This document shows positions 1 through 7,343 of a stretch of 45,923 nucleotides of DNA, in pieces. The stretch lies in the NCBI GenBank assembly GCA_964519345.1, contig CAZFKX010000005.1, forward strand, positions 1 through 45,923, in the 5' to 3' direction. The translations under genes were made by a program, and so were the position numbers. The notes beneath the pieces were generated by a model. The model was not told the DNA's origin. It did not search any database and saw nothing but the letters and a program-made list of their open reading frames with translations. This stretch comes from Persephonella sp964519345. Lineage in GTDB: Bacteria; Aquificota; Aquificia; Aquificales; Hydrogenothermaceae. Within the stretch, counting starts at the first letter, position 1. Each line of letters starts with the position of its first letter.

Positions 1-193
1 AAAAAATAAGGTTAATTTTATTGTTGCTGTTTCAAAAGAATTAACAGACAGAATCAAAGCAGGTGATATTGTAAGAAAAATTTCACCTATAGTGGGTGGA
101 AAAGGTGGTGGAAGACCTGATATGGCACAGGGAGGAGGAACAGAACCATCAAAACTTAAAGAAGCTTTTGATATCTTCCGAAAAATAATATAA
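1..193 (+). CDS. alaS: Alanyl-tRNA synthetase, C-terminal end (partial)
   Basis: This open frame enters from the left edge and stops at a TAA at 191-193, giving about 63 residues. It contains the glycine-rich GGKGGGRPDMAQGGG block, characteristic of the DHHA1 domain at the C terminus of AlaRS, which charges tRNA-Ala in the cytoplasm. The fit to the end of the family is close, including the short helix that follows. The rest of the gene lies outside the window. The family assignment rests on the motif. Confidence 0.93.
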   Translation, partial: KNKVNFIVAVSKELTDRIKAGDIVRKISPIVGGKGGGRPDMAQGGGTEPSKLKEAFDIFRKII

Positions 194-230
194 AGCAGAT
201 AATAAAACTCAATATTAATAGAGAGTATCT

Positions 231-659
231 ATGAACTATAAAAAGATAGATGATCTGTACCTCCTATGTCTTCAGGAGGGGGAAAGGGTAATAGGATCAA
301 TAGAGAGATTCGTTGAAACAGAAGGGATTATATCTGGTTTTTTCTGGGCTGTTGGTGCTATAAGAAATGTTGAATTGGGAATTTTTGATATAGAAGAGAA
401 AGACTATATAAAGGCAATATTTAAAGATTACTATGAGATAGTTTCCTGTCACGGTAATATATCTGTTGATCCAGACAGTAAGAAACCGGTTATACACACA
501 CATATATCTATAGCTGATAAAAATTTTAAATTATTTGGAGGTCATCTTTTTGAAGCTGAGGTAACGGTAACATTTGAGATGGTTCTCTTACCTGTTACCG
601 TTCCTATTCACAGGAATATTAATCAAAAATTTAATCTAAAACTATGGAAGGTTATATAA
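231..659 (+). CDS. PPC/DUF296-domain protein
   Basis: A 142-residue single-domain protein of the PPC (DUF296) fold, a family of small trimeric DNA-binding-like proteins in prokaryotes. Visible family features are the GERV segment near residue 17, a Cys-His-Gly-Asn turn at 73-76, and the metal-binding-like HTH signature at 89-91 followed by the conserved GGHL at 103-106. It begins 37 bases after alaS and could be cotranscribed with it. No AT-hook or extra domain is present. Its role is unknown; the family name says little about function in bacteria. Confidence 0.8.
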   Translation: MNYKKIDDLYLLCLQEGERVIGSIERFVETEGIISGFFWAVGAIRNVELGIFDIEEKDYIKAIFKDYYEIVSCHGNISVDPDSKKPVIHTHISIADKNFKLFGGHLFEAEVTVTFEMVLLPVTVPIHRNINQKFNLKLWKVI

Positions 660-662
660 TCT

Positions 663-1184
663 TTATTTTTTTTCTTTTCCTTTGTGCATCATATATATAG
701 AAAGAGAAACAAGAAAGATACCCATACTTAAAAACAGCAAACTTTTTATATCTTTATACTGGAAATCTATCGCATACTTAAAAAACGTAACTATAAGAAC
801 CATTAGAATAACTTTGGCAAGCTTTTCTTTTAGCTGATCAAGTGTATGTATCTCAAGTATCTTTGATGATTTTTCTTCCTGTTCAATATAATCTATCTTG
901 CTTATAAACAGTTCGTAAAGACCTATACCAAATATAAGAAGAACTGTTGCTATTAGATATATATCTACAGCGGTAACAATATGTTTGATAGCGTATTTAT
1001 AAAACTCTTCAAATACTTCCTTTTCTGCAAATAATTTAACGGATCCTTTAAGTACGTAAAATATTTCAAATGTTCCTATAAGAACCAAAACAAGAGCTGC
1101 AAAAATACTTGCCACAACTGCAAGGAATATCATCAGTCTGCTTTCCCATAAAAGCCTTTCAATTATTTTTTCAATAAAACCCAA
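663..1184 (-). CDS. UPF0114 (YqhA-like) membrane protein
   Basis: A 173-residue inner-membrane protein with about four hydrophobic segments (near residues 17-40, 70-90, 115-135 and 148-166). The opening segment (IIERLLWESRLMIFLAVVAS) is typical of UPF0114/YqhA. The start is a TTG at 1184, chosen because a strong AGGAGG lies just upstream on the minus strand. It converges with the PPC gene, whose stop is three bases away. No function is known for the family. Confidence 0.78.
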   Translation of the reverse strand: MGFIEKIIERLLWESRLMIFLAVVASIFAALVLVLIGTFEIFYVLKGSVKLFAEKEVFEEFYKYAIKHIVTAVDIYLIATVLLIFGIGLYELFISKIDYIEQEEKSSKILEIHTLDQLKEKLAKVILMVLIVTFFKYAIDFQYKDIKSLLFLSMGIFLVSLSIYMMHKGKEKK

Positions 1185-1248
1185 TAAAAAACCTCCTTAT
1201 GTATTCTATTTTTGGTTTATAGATTATACTATTAAGAATGTTACTGTG

Positions 1249-1254
1249 TATAAT
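1249..1254 (+). promoter_or_regulatory. Candidate -10 element upstream of ccsA
   Basis: A perfect TATAAT lies 30 bases before the ccsA start in the 100-base gap between divergent genes. A clear -35 is not obvious. Weak support. Confidence 0.3.
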
Positions 1255-1284
1255 ATTTGTCATGTAATGTAAGAGGAAAACAGG

Positions 1285-2085
1285 ATGCTGAAAATAATAC
1301 TTGTAGCCTCCCTTATGTCGTACTTTTTATCGTCCCTTGTTTTCTGGATGTACATCTTTACAAAAAAGAAAATAGGTGAAAGGGTTGGTTTTTCCTTTTT
1401 TGGACTTGGATTTTTAATGCAGCTTTTATATATAGGTATAAGGGATATTCAGGAGAAAAGTTTTGCAGTTGCTACAGCAAAAGAACTTCCTTTTTTCCTT
1501 GCTTTTCTTCTTGCTGTAGTATTCTACGGTCTTTCTTTAAAATATAAAAAACAGCTTAAAGATTTTGGCTCTATATTTGCACCTATCAATGTTTTTCTTA
1601 TAGCTATGACGCTTCCAAATGTAGGAACAGAACAGCAGATTTATAAAAATTTCTGGTTTTATGCACATGTTATACTTTCAATGACGGCATACGCTTTTAT
1701 AATTGCTGCTGCTGTTGTCGCACTTGTTTATATACTTACTGAAAGAGATCTTAAGAAAAAAAAGTTAGACTCATTTCTTGTCTCTAAGTTTTCTTCTTCA
1801 CTTGTCTTACTTCAGGATATAGAATATAAATCAAATGTTCTTGCATTTATAACACTTTCTCTCGCTCTTATCGCTTCTTCTGTCTGGTCAAGTGTATATC
1901 TTGGTAAACATTGGATATGGGATCTTAAACAGCTTGCTCTCTCATTTTTATGGATATACTATGGATTTATTATACATATAATGGTTATAAAGCATGAAAA
2001 GGGAAAAAAAGCCTCCTATCTCACAGTTGTTGGAGGCTTTTTTGCATTTGTGATTTACTGGTTTGTTAAACATCCTATTTATTAA
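1285..2085 (+). CDS. ccsA: Cytochrome c assembly protein CcsA/CcmC family
   Basis: A 266-residue polytopic membrane protein of the CcsA/CcmC heme-handling family, which in system II cytochrome c biogenesis delivers heme across the membrane to apocytochromes. The WWD-like motif is seen as HWIWDLKQ at about 208-215, between the last membrane helices, and a conserved His lies near residue 128 (YAHVILS). It has about eight hydrophobic segments. The partner ccsB (ResB) is at 11638, in a separate locus, and the many c-type cytochromes encoded in this window are the likely clients. Its end overlaps the end of pyrE on the other strand by 11 bases, and a strong hairpin terminator lies inside its last codons. 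Confidence 0.87.
   Translation: MLKIILVASLMSYFLSSLVFWMYIFTKKKIGERVGFSFFGLGFLMQLLYIGIRDIQEKSFAVATAKELPFFLAFLLAVVFYGLSLKYKKQLKDFGSIFAPINVFLIAMTLPNVGTEQQIYKNFWFYAHVILSMTAYAFIIAAAVVALVYILTERDLKKKKLDSFLVSKFSSSLVLLQDIEYKSNVLAFITLSLALIASSVWSSVYLGKHWIWDLKQLALSFLWIYYGFIIHIMVIKHEKGKKASYLTVVGGFFAFVIYWFVKHPIY
2005..2043. terminator. Bidirectional intrinsic terminator inside the ccsA 3' end
   Basis: A perfect 12-base inverted repeat (AAAAAAGCCTCC at 2005-2016 and its complement at 2032-2043) with a 15-base loop. It reads as a GC stem followed by T6 on either strand. It probably ends pyrE transcription on the minus strand. On the plus strand it falls 42 bases before the ccsA stop codon. Confidence 0.75.
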
Positions 2086-2626
2086 GAAACTCAGATATTC
2101 TAAATACTGGATAAAAATCAAAGCCTTCGTTTCTTATGTTTTGCTCACCACCTTCTTCCCTATCAACGATAGCTATTATACCTAATACCTTCAAACCAAA
2201 ATCCTGGGCAACTTTTGCAGCTTTTAGAGATGATCCTGCAGTCGTTACGACATCCTCTACGATAAAAACCCTGTCTCCATGTTTTACATTACCTTCTATC
2301 TGTTTTCCTGTCCCATAACCTTTTGGCTCTTTTCTGACAACAAAAGGTTTTATTGGCTGATTATTAATATATGAGATCAGAGAAGTTGCGTAAGAGATAG
2401 GATCTGCTCCAAGAGTAAGTCCACCTACAGCATCAGGATTTTTATCTTTTATGATCTCAAAAATAAGATTTCCTATGATGTAACCTCCTTCAGGATCGAG
2501 AGTTACAGTTCTTAAATCCATGTAGTAACTGCTCATCTTCCCAGACGAGAGTTTAAATATAGGTCTGTCAGATACTTTTAAAGCTCTTTCGTTTATCATC
2601 TCCTTAAGTCTTTTTCTATAGTCCAA
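2075..2626 (-). CDS. pyrE: Orotate phosphoribosyltransferase
   Basis: A 183-residue cytoplasmic enzyme that joins orotate to PRPP to make OMP in pyrimidine synthesis. The PRPP-binding loop (FIVEDVVTTAGSS) is at about 121-133, and the flexible-loop segment with RKEPKGYG is near residue 98. The length is normal for bacterial PyrE. The start is a TTG preceded by AGGAAAAGG. The gene lies immediately downstream of the hairpin and ORF at 2642-3364, which may influence its expression. Confidence 0.93.
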   Translation of the reverse strand: MDYRKRLKEMINERALKVSDRPIFKLSSGKMSSYYMDLRTVTLDPEGGYIIGNLIFEIIKDKNPDAVGGLTLGADPISYATSLISYINNQPIKPFVVRKEPKGYGTGKQIEGNVKHGDRVFIVEDVVTTAGSSLKAAKVAQDFGLKVLGIIAIVDREEGGEQNIRNEGFDFYPVFRISEFLNK

Positions 2627-2641
2627 CCTTTTCCTGGTAAA

Positions 2642-2674
2642 CCAAAGTGTAAAAAACTAACTTTTACACTTTGG
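2642..2674. repeat. 13-base perfect inverted repeat between the ORF stop and pyrE
   Basis: CCAAAGTGTAAAA (2642-2654) and its exact complement (2662-2674) are separated by 7 bases that contain the stop codon of the upstream ORF. No run of T follows on either strand, so it is not a textbook intrinsic terminator. It could be a transposon-end hairpin or the 3' terminal stem of the RNA described at 2673-2743. Confidence 0.7.
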
Positions 2675-3364
2675 GCTGGGGTATTTGTATTCCGCCTTAA
2701 CAGCAACAGGCACTCCCCCGCTGGCGGTATTTCGCCTGTTGCTTTCGTCCCTGTCCCAAGAAACAGGAACTAACCCTTTTACTACCCTGTTCCCATCCCC
2801 TTCCGCCAGTATTGGTTTCAAGAGAGATAAGTCCCTTGGTGGAGACTTACCAAGAACAGGAATAGTAAGGGCTGCCTTAGCAACTTGCCACAGTTTATAA
2901 CTGATATAATACCAGTATCTCGCCTGTTCCTTCCTTTGGCTTCCAGGCTCTTGGGTCTGTGGTTCACTGCTAAGGCTTTGTAATAGTTTTATATCTCTAC
3001 CCAATTGCTTTATTCTCCTTCTTAGTGGCTTTTGTTTGTATTCGTTTCTTTCTTTTTGCAGTTTATCTTTTGTCTTTTGTTTTTCTTCCTCTAATTTGTT
3101 TATTGCATACTCTGTGAAATCTTTATCCTGCAGTATCTTTTTGTAGTTTTTTGGTAGTTCTTCTTTATATCCTAATGCTCTTCTTGCTGCTACATACGCC
3201 TCTGATATGTTTTTATCTATGTTATGCTGTGGTGCATATTTTAGCATCGCAAACTTTTCTAATTTCTCTAATAACGGAGATAACAGTCCTTTTTTTTCCC
3301 AGTTTATAAGAGTAGTTCTATAAGCCTCTTTTATATTTTTTATAGTTAACAACCTTTGCTCCAT
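2657..3364 (-). CDS. Unrecognised ORF; 3' third overlaps a structured RNA, possible TnpB-type remnant
   Basis: A 235-codon frame of unclear reality. Residues 1-130 are highly charged and helical (a Lys/Glu-rich coiled-coil stretch at about 88-125) and match no family I know. Residues from about 170 on are Pro/Gly/Arg-rich and low in predicted structure, and are encoded by DNA that folds into nested stems and is visibly richer in G+C than its surroundings. That pattern, a coding 3' end merging into a structured RNA, is what IS200/IS605-type tnpB genes and their omega RNAs show. However, no RuvC motif or zinc ribbon is present, so a full TnpB is excluded. There is no clear ribosome binding site before the ATG at 3364. 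It sits alone between pyrE and the nitrilase gene. It may be an eroded insertion element; the family link is inference. Confidence 0.4.
   Translation of the reverse strand: MEQRLLTIKNIKEAYRTTLINWEKKGLLSPLLEKLEKFAMLKYAPQHNIDKNISEAYVAARRALGYKEELPKNYKKILQDKDFTEYAINKLEEEKQKTKDKLQKERNEYKQKPLRRRIKQLGRDIKLLQSLSSEPQTQEPGSQRKEQARYWYYISYKLWQVAKAALTIPVLGKSPPRDLSLLKPILAEGDGNRVVKGLVPVSWDRDESNRRNTASGGVPVAVKAEYKYPSPKCKS
2673..2743 (-). ncRNA. Structured RNA with loop-3' tail pseudoknot (copy 1, omega-RNA-like)
   Basis: Read on the minus strand, AGCAACAGGC (2743-2734) pairs perfectly with GCCTGTTGCT (2711-2702) around a 22-base loop. Five bases into the loop is ACCGCC (complement of 2723-2728). Five bases after the stem comes a 24-base block (2696-2673) starting GGCGGAATA and ending CCCAGCCC. 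The loop CCGCC can pair with GGCGG in an H-type pseudoknot. The same design with a different stem sequence recurs upstream of napA. Placement at the 3' end of an ORF resembles omega RNAs of IS605-type elements. The structure was read by eye. Confidence 0.55.
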
Positions 3365-3415
3365 AGTATATTATTTTACAGTTTTTTATAATTTATAGCA
3401 GTTGCTACTTTCCTC

Positions 3416-4156
3416 CTATATTTCCATTTTTATTTTCCTTCTGATCCTGTATATATCATTTAGATTGATATCAGCCTCAATAAGTCCTTCATCGCTGTCA
3501 ATAAAAGAAATGGCTTCACCCCATGGATCATAAATTCCAGAGCTTCCTGCGTACTCTATATCACCTATTTTTCCTGTTGTATTGCTTACTATAACAAAAG
3601 CCTGATCTTCTATAGCTCTTGCCCTTGAAAGTATTTCAAGATGTTCTTTTCTTGGTTTACCCCACTGTGAAGGAACAAGAATAATCTCAACCCCCTTTTT
3701 CCTTAATGTATAAGATATATTTGGAAATCTGAGCTCAAAGCATATCATAATTCCAAGATTTCCATTTGAGCTTTCAGTTACATCAAAATTTCTACCAGCC
3801 TTGTAGTATTTATGTTCGCCAGTTGGTCTAAAAAGTTTTACCTTTGCCTGTTTATATACAATCTCTCCATTGTCTATAACGAATGCTTTGTTGTATATAC
3901 CGCTTCTTGATTTTTCAGGCAACGTTCCTGACATTACAAGATGTTTTTCTTTTGATATTTTTTTTAGCTGTCTGTATATACTGGGCGTTTCCTTTACATG
4001 TTTATCTAAGTTTTCATTATCAAACCCACAGCTGAACATCTCTGGGAGTAAGATCAGTGATCCTTTTTCTACATTTTTAATATAAGAAAATATCTTATCA
4101 AGGTTTTTTTCCGTATTCCCAAGCTCAAGATTTAGCTGTAAGGCATAAACGAGCAT
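3416..4156 (-). CDS. Carbon-nitrogen hydrolase (nitrilase superfamily, omega-amidase-like)
   Basis: A 246-residue cytoplasmic amidohydrolase with the family Glu-Lys-Cys triad visible as E39 (LLPEMF), K105 (KVKLF) and C139 (ICFELRFP). The sequence around the Cys and the short length fit the NIT2/YafV omega-amidase branch, which removes amide from alpha-ketoglutaramate-type compounds, but substrate cannot be settled from sequence. It is transcribed divergently from purL across a 120-base gap. It is complete, with a normal start at ATG 4156. Confidence 0.82.
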   Translation of the reverse strand: MLVYALQLNLELGNTEKNLDKIFSYIKNVEKGSLILLPEMFSCGFDNENLDKHVKETPSIYRQLKKISKEKHLVMSGTLPEKSRSGIYNKAFVIDNGEIVYKQAKVKLFRPTGEHKYYKAGRNFDVTESSNGNLGIMICFELRFPNISYTLRKKGVEIILVPSQWGKPRKEHLEILSRARAIEDQAFVIVSNTTGKIGDIEYAGSSGIYDPWGEAISFIDSDEGLIEADINLNDIYRIRRKIKMEI

Positions 4157-4223
4157 TTAACACTCTCCAGATTTTATATGGTTAGCTAAAGAATTTTATC
4201 ATAAAGTGGAATAACTGATTTTT

Positions 4224-4240
4224 TCAGGATTAAATCCTGA
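4224..4240. promoter_or_regulatory. 17-base perfect palindrome at the purL promoter
   Basis: TCAGGATT-A-AATCCTGA is a perfect palindrome that directly abuts a candidate -10 (TAAAAT at 4241-4246), 36 bases before purL. Its position suggests an operator that a repressor could use to block the promoter. No run of T follows, so a terminator is unlikely. The regulator is unknown. Confidence 0.45.
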
Positions 4241-4276
4241 TAAAATATTATTTGATTAATTTTTAAGGAGTAATGG

Positions 4277-6532
4277 ATGGAAGAAAAAGTACTTTCAGTA
4301 CATGGACTAACTTTTGATGAGTATAAAAGAATAGTTCAGCTTATAGGGAGGGAACCTAATGAGGTTGAACTCGGTATATTTGGTGCTTTATGGAGTGAGC
4401 ACTGTTCATACAAATCTTCAAAACCTTTTTTAAAAGTTTTCCCAACAGACGCTCCCTGGGTTTTGCAGGGACCAGGTGAAAATGCAGGTGTTGTTGAGAT
4501 AGATGACAGATATGCCGTTGCCTTTAAAATAGAATCTCATAACCACCCATCATATATAGAACCTTTTCATGGTGCGGCGACAGGAGTTGGAGGAATTATA
4601 AGGGATATTCTTTCTATGGGAGCAAGACCTATCTGTGCATTTAACAGTCTTAGATTTGGAGATCCAAGAAATGATGGCAAAAGAGACAGTATAAAAGATG
4701 CAAAACCAATAGTTCAGGGTGTTGTAAAAGGTATAGGTTTTTATGGAAACTGTATAGGAGTTCCTACAGTTGGTGGAGAGGTAGTATTTGATGAAATTTA
4801 TTCAGGCAACCCTCTTGTAAATGCTTTCTGTCTTGGTATCCTTGAAAAAGATAAGATCTTTAGAGCCAGAGCAACCAAAATCGGTCAGAAAATGGTGATG
4901 GTTGGTTCTTCTACAGGAAGGGATGGAATACATGGAGCAACAATGGCTTCAGCGGAGTTTTCTGAAGAATCTGAATCAAAAAGACCTAACGTTCAGATAG
5001 GAGATCCTTTCTTTGGCAAGAGACTTATTGAATGTACTCTTGAGGTTATGCAGAAAGGTCTTATTGTTGGATGTCAGGATTTTGGAGCAGCTGGATTTGC
5101 AGGTTCAACATCAGAGTTTGCTTCAAAATCAGGAATGGGGGTTAGGGTATATCTTGAAAATGTTCCTTTAAGGGAAGAGGGAATGACACCTTATGAGATA
5201 CTCTTATCAGAATCTCAGGAAAGAATGCTTTATGCTGTTGATGAGGAAAATGTTGATAAGGTTCTTAATATAGCTAAATCCTACGGGCTTGAAGCTGCTG
5301 TTATAGGAGAGACAACGGATACAAAAAGAATGGAAGTTTTTTATATGGGAAAAAAAGTAGCTGATCTTCCAATATCAGCTATTGTTGATGATGCACCTGT
5401 TTACAACAGACAGAGAAAAGAACCTGAATATCTTAAAGAAACAAGGGCTTTTGATCAGAAAAAACTACCTGAAGTTGATATTAAAGAGGCTATAAGAGCT
5501 GTAATATCGTCTCCTACAATCGCTAAAAAAGAATGGATTTACAGACAGTATGATCATGAAGTTGGCATAAACACCATTGTAAAACCTGGAAGTGATGCAG
5601 CTGTTATAAGGGTAAGATGGTCTGTTAAACCTGAAATAAATTCAGATAAAGCTGTTGCTGTATCATCTGATGGGAATGGAAGATGGGTATATTTAGATCC
5701 TTATGAAGGAGGCAAAAGGGTTGTTGTTGAAGCTGTAAGGAATATTTATGTATCTGGAGCTAAACCTCTTGCTGTTACAGACTGTCTTAACTGGGGAAAT
5801 CCTGAGAATCCTGAGATAATGTGGCAGTTTGAGCAAGCTACAAAAGGTATGGCAGATGCCTGCAGTGAACTTAATCTTCCTGTAATAAGCGGAAATGTTT
5901 CTCTTTATAATGAAACGGTTCTGCCTGACAGAAGAATCAATATATATCCTACGCCGACTGTTGTTGCAGTTGGGGTTCTTGAAAAACCAGAATCTGCTAT
6001 ACCAAGTTTTTATCAGAAGGAAGGAGATCTTATTATACTAATAGGAGAGATTGAAAAAGAACCTGTAATAAATGGCAGTGAGTATCTTAAAGAAGTTCAT
6101 AAGATAGTAGCAGGAGCTATCCCTCCTGTTAATCTTGATATAGAGAAGAAACTCGCTAAATTTATAGCTGAAAACAGAGAAAGGATAAGATCAGCCCATG
6201 ATGTTTCTGATGGAGGTCTTATTACTGCTGTTTTAGAATCTGCTTTTTGTGAGGAAAAAACGTTTGGCCTCAGTCTTGAGATAAAAACAAAATATAGACC
6301 TGATTTTGAGCTTTTTGATGAGATGAGAAGTATAGTTGTTATCTCTGCTTTGGAAGAAGATGTTCCTTATCTTGAGGCAAAAGCAAAAGAGCTTTCAATT
6401 GGTTTTAAAATTATAGGTGCTGTAAATGACAGCCTATCTATGGATCTTAAGATAGGAGATATCAGCATTTCTGAAAGTATTGAAGATATACGTAAGCTGT
6501 GGGAAAACAGACTGAAAGAAATTCTTGAATAA
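4277..6532 (+). CDS. purL: Phosphoribosylformylglycinamidine synthase, large subunit
   Basis: A 751-residue PurL of the short (PurL/PurQ/PurS complex) type, which converts FGAR, ATP and glutamine-derived ammonia to FGAM in purine synthesis. Conserved pieces include the WSEHCSYK block near residues 38-45, the ESHNHPS motif near 88-94, and the second AIR-synthase-like half with ISGNVSLYNE near 537-546. The start is ATG 4277 with TAAGGAG 8 bases upstream. The length and order are normal. purQ and purS are not in the window. Confidence 0.96.
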   Translation: MEEKVLSVHGLTFDEYKRIVQLIGREPNEVELGIFGALWSEHCSYKSSKPFLKVFPTDAPWVLQGPGENAGVVEIDDRYAVAFKIESHNHPSYIEPFHGAATGVGGIIRDILSMGARPICAFNSLRFGDPRNDGKRDSIKDAKPIVQGVVKGIGFYGNCIGVPTVGGEVVFDEIYSGNPLVNAFCLGILEKDKIFRARATKIGQKMVMVGSSTGRDGIHGATMASAEFSEESESKRPNVQIGDPFFGKRLIECTLEVMQKGLIVGCQDFGAAGFAGSTSEFASKSGMGVRVYLENVPLREEGMTPYEILLSESQERMLYAVDEENVDKVLNIAKSYGLEAAVIGETTDTKRMEVFYMGKKVADLPISAIVDDAPVYNRQRKEPEYLKETRAFDQKKLPEVDIKEAIRAVISSPTIAKKEWIYRQYDHEVGINTIVKPGSDAAVIRVRWSVKPEINSDKAVAVSSDGNGRWVYLDPYEGGKRVVVEAVRNIYVSGAKPLAVTDCLNWGNPENPEIMWQFEQATKGMADACSELNLPVISGNVSLYNETVLPDRRINIYPTPTVVAVGVLEKPESAIPSFYQKEGDLIILIGEIEKEPVINGSEYLKEVHKIVAGAIPPVNLDIEKKLAKFIAENRERIRSAHDVSDGGLITAVLESAFCEEKTFGLSLEIKTKYRPDFELFDEMRSIVVISALEEDVPYLEAKAKELSIGFKIIGAVNDSLSMDLKIGDISISESIEDIRKLWENRLKEILE

Positions 6533-6733
6533 ACTTATTTCTGTCATTTTGATATAGGTCAATTTTTTGTAATTTACATTATTTCATTAGTATTAGGTTT
6601 TCTCTTTTATAAAAAAAAGCTTAAAGATCACAGAAAATTTCATAAAAATTTCAAAAAATTAGAAAAAGAGACGAAACTTCTTATAGAAAAAGGCAAAAAG
6701 TTAGGCTGTATTGATAAGATCTATTTAGATTAA
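6533..6733 (+). CDS. Possible small membrane protein without a standard start codon
   Basis: After the purL stop the same frame stays open for 66 codons to TAA at 6731-6733. The translation looks protein-like: one hydrophobic helix (IYIISLVLGFLFYKKK) followed by a basic amphipathic segment of about 40 residues. The frame has no ATG, GTG or TTG. The best initiation point is an ATT at 6572 preceded by TAGGTC at about 6555. It could be a real gene with a non-standard start, a truncated relic, or chance. It shares the frame of purL, so stop readthrough is formally possible but unlikely. Confidence 0.25.
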   Translation, partial: TYFCHFDIGQFFVIYIISLVLGFLFYKKKLKDHRKFHKNFKKLEKETKLLIEKGKKLGCIDKIYLD

Positions 6734-6794
6734 TTTTCACAGATCATCAAAAAATGTAATATCATTATATCAATTAAAAGCGTGAGGTTTTGCT

Positions 6795-7343
6795 TTGGAG
6801 ATCAGAAAAGATTTTAAACCTGTTGAGAACGAGATAAAAAAACTATTAGAGATAGGAGAAGAACTTAAGGATATCGATCTAAATCTATGGCCGCATCTAA
6901 AAAACATGGAAGATTTTGAGAAAATATACTACATGACAATTAATGAGGATATAAAAAGATCTTTTGAAAGACTTTATGAAGACGGCAGACTTATAGCTGG
7001 ACAACTCTGGCATACTATACTTTCTGTGAATATGGATAAGAACTATCCTGATCTATACACTTTTGTTAGATATCTTGAGACTGGTTGGATAAATGAGGAA
7101 AATATGAAATTCCTGGATTTAGAACTTAAAAAATATAAGGATAACTATAAATGGCTCCTTGAAAACTACGGATATGGGGTTAAAGCAGTAAATGATATGA
7201 TCCAGCTTTATGAGAGACAGTTGAACATTATTCAAGAAATAAAAAGTATTGTTGATAATCTTAAAAACTCGCCCCTTTATGGGAAGAAAAAAGAAAAAAA
7301 ATCTGGAATTTTTAGTTTTTTCAAAAAGATATGGAAAAGATAA
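6795..7343 (+). CDS. Unknown helical protein coupled to the helicase-nuclease
   Basis: A 182-residue, charge-rich, almost entirely helical protein with a coiled-coil-like stretch near residues 125-155 and a lysine-rich tail ending SFFKKIWKR that could bind membrane or nucleic acid. The start is a TTG with GTGAGG upstream. Its last 13 bases overlap the start of the helicase gene, so the two are probably translationally coupled. I do not recognise the family. Confidence 0.6.
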   Translation: MEIRKDFKPVENEIKKLLEIGEELKDIDLNLWPHLKNMEDFEKIYYMTINEDIKRSFERLYEDGRLIAGQLWHTILSVNMDKNYPDLYTFVRYLETGWINEENMKFLDLELKKYKDNYKWLLENYGYGVKAVNDMIQLYERQLNIIQEIKSIVDNLKNSPLYGKKKEKKSGIFSFFKKIWKR

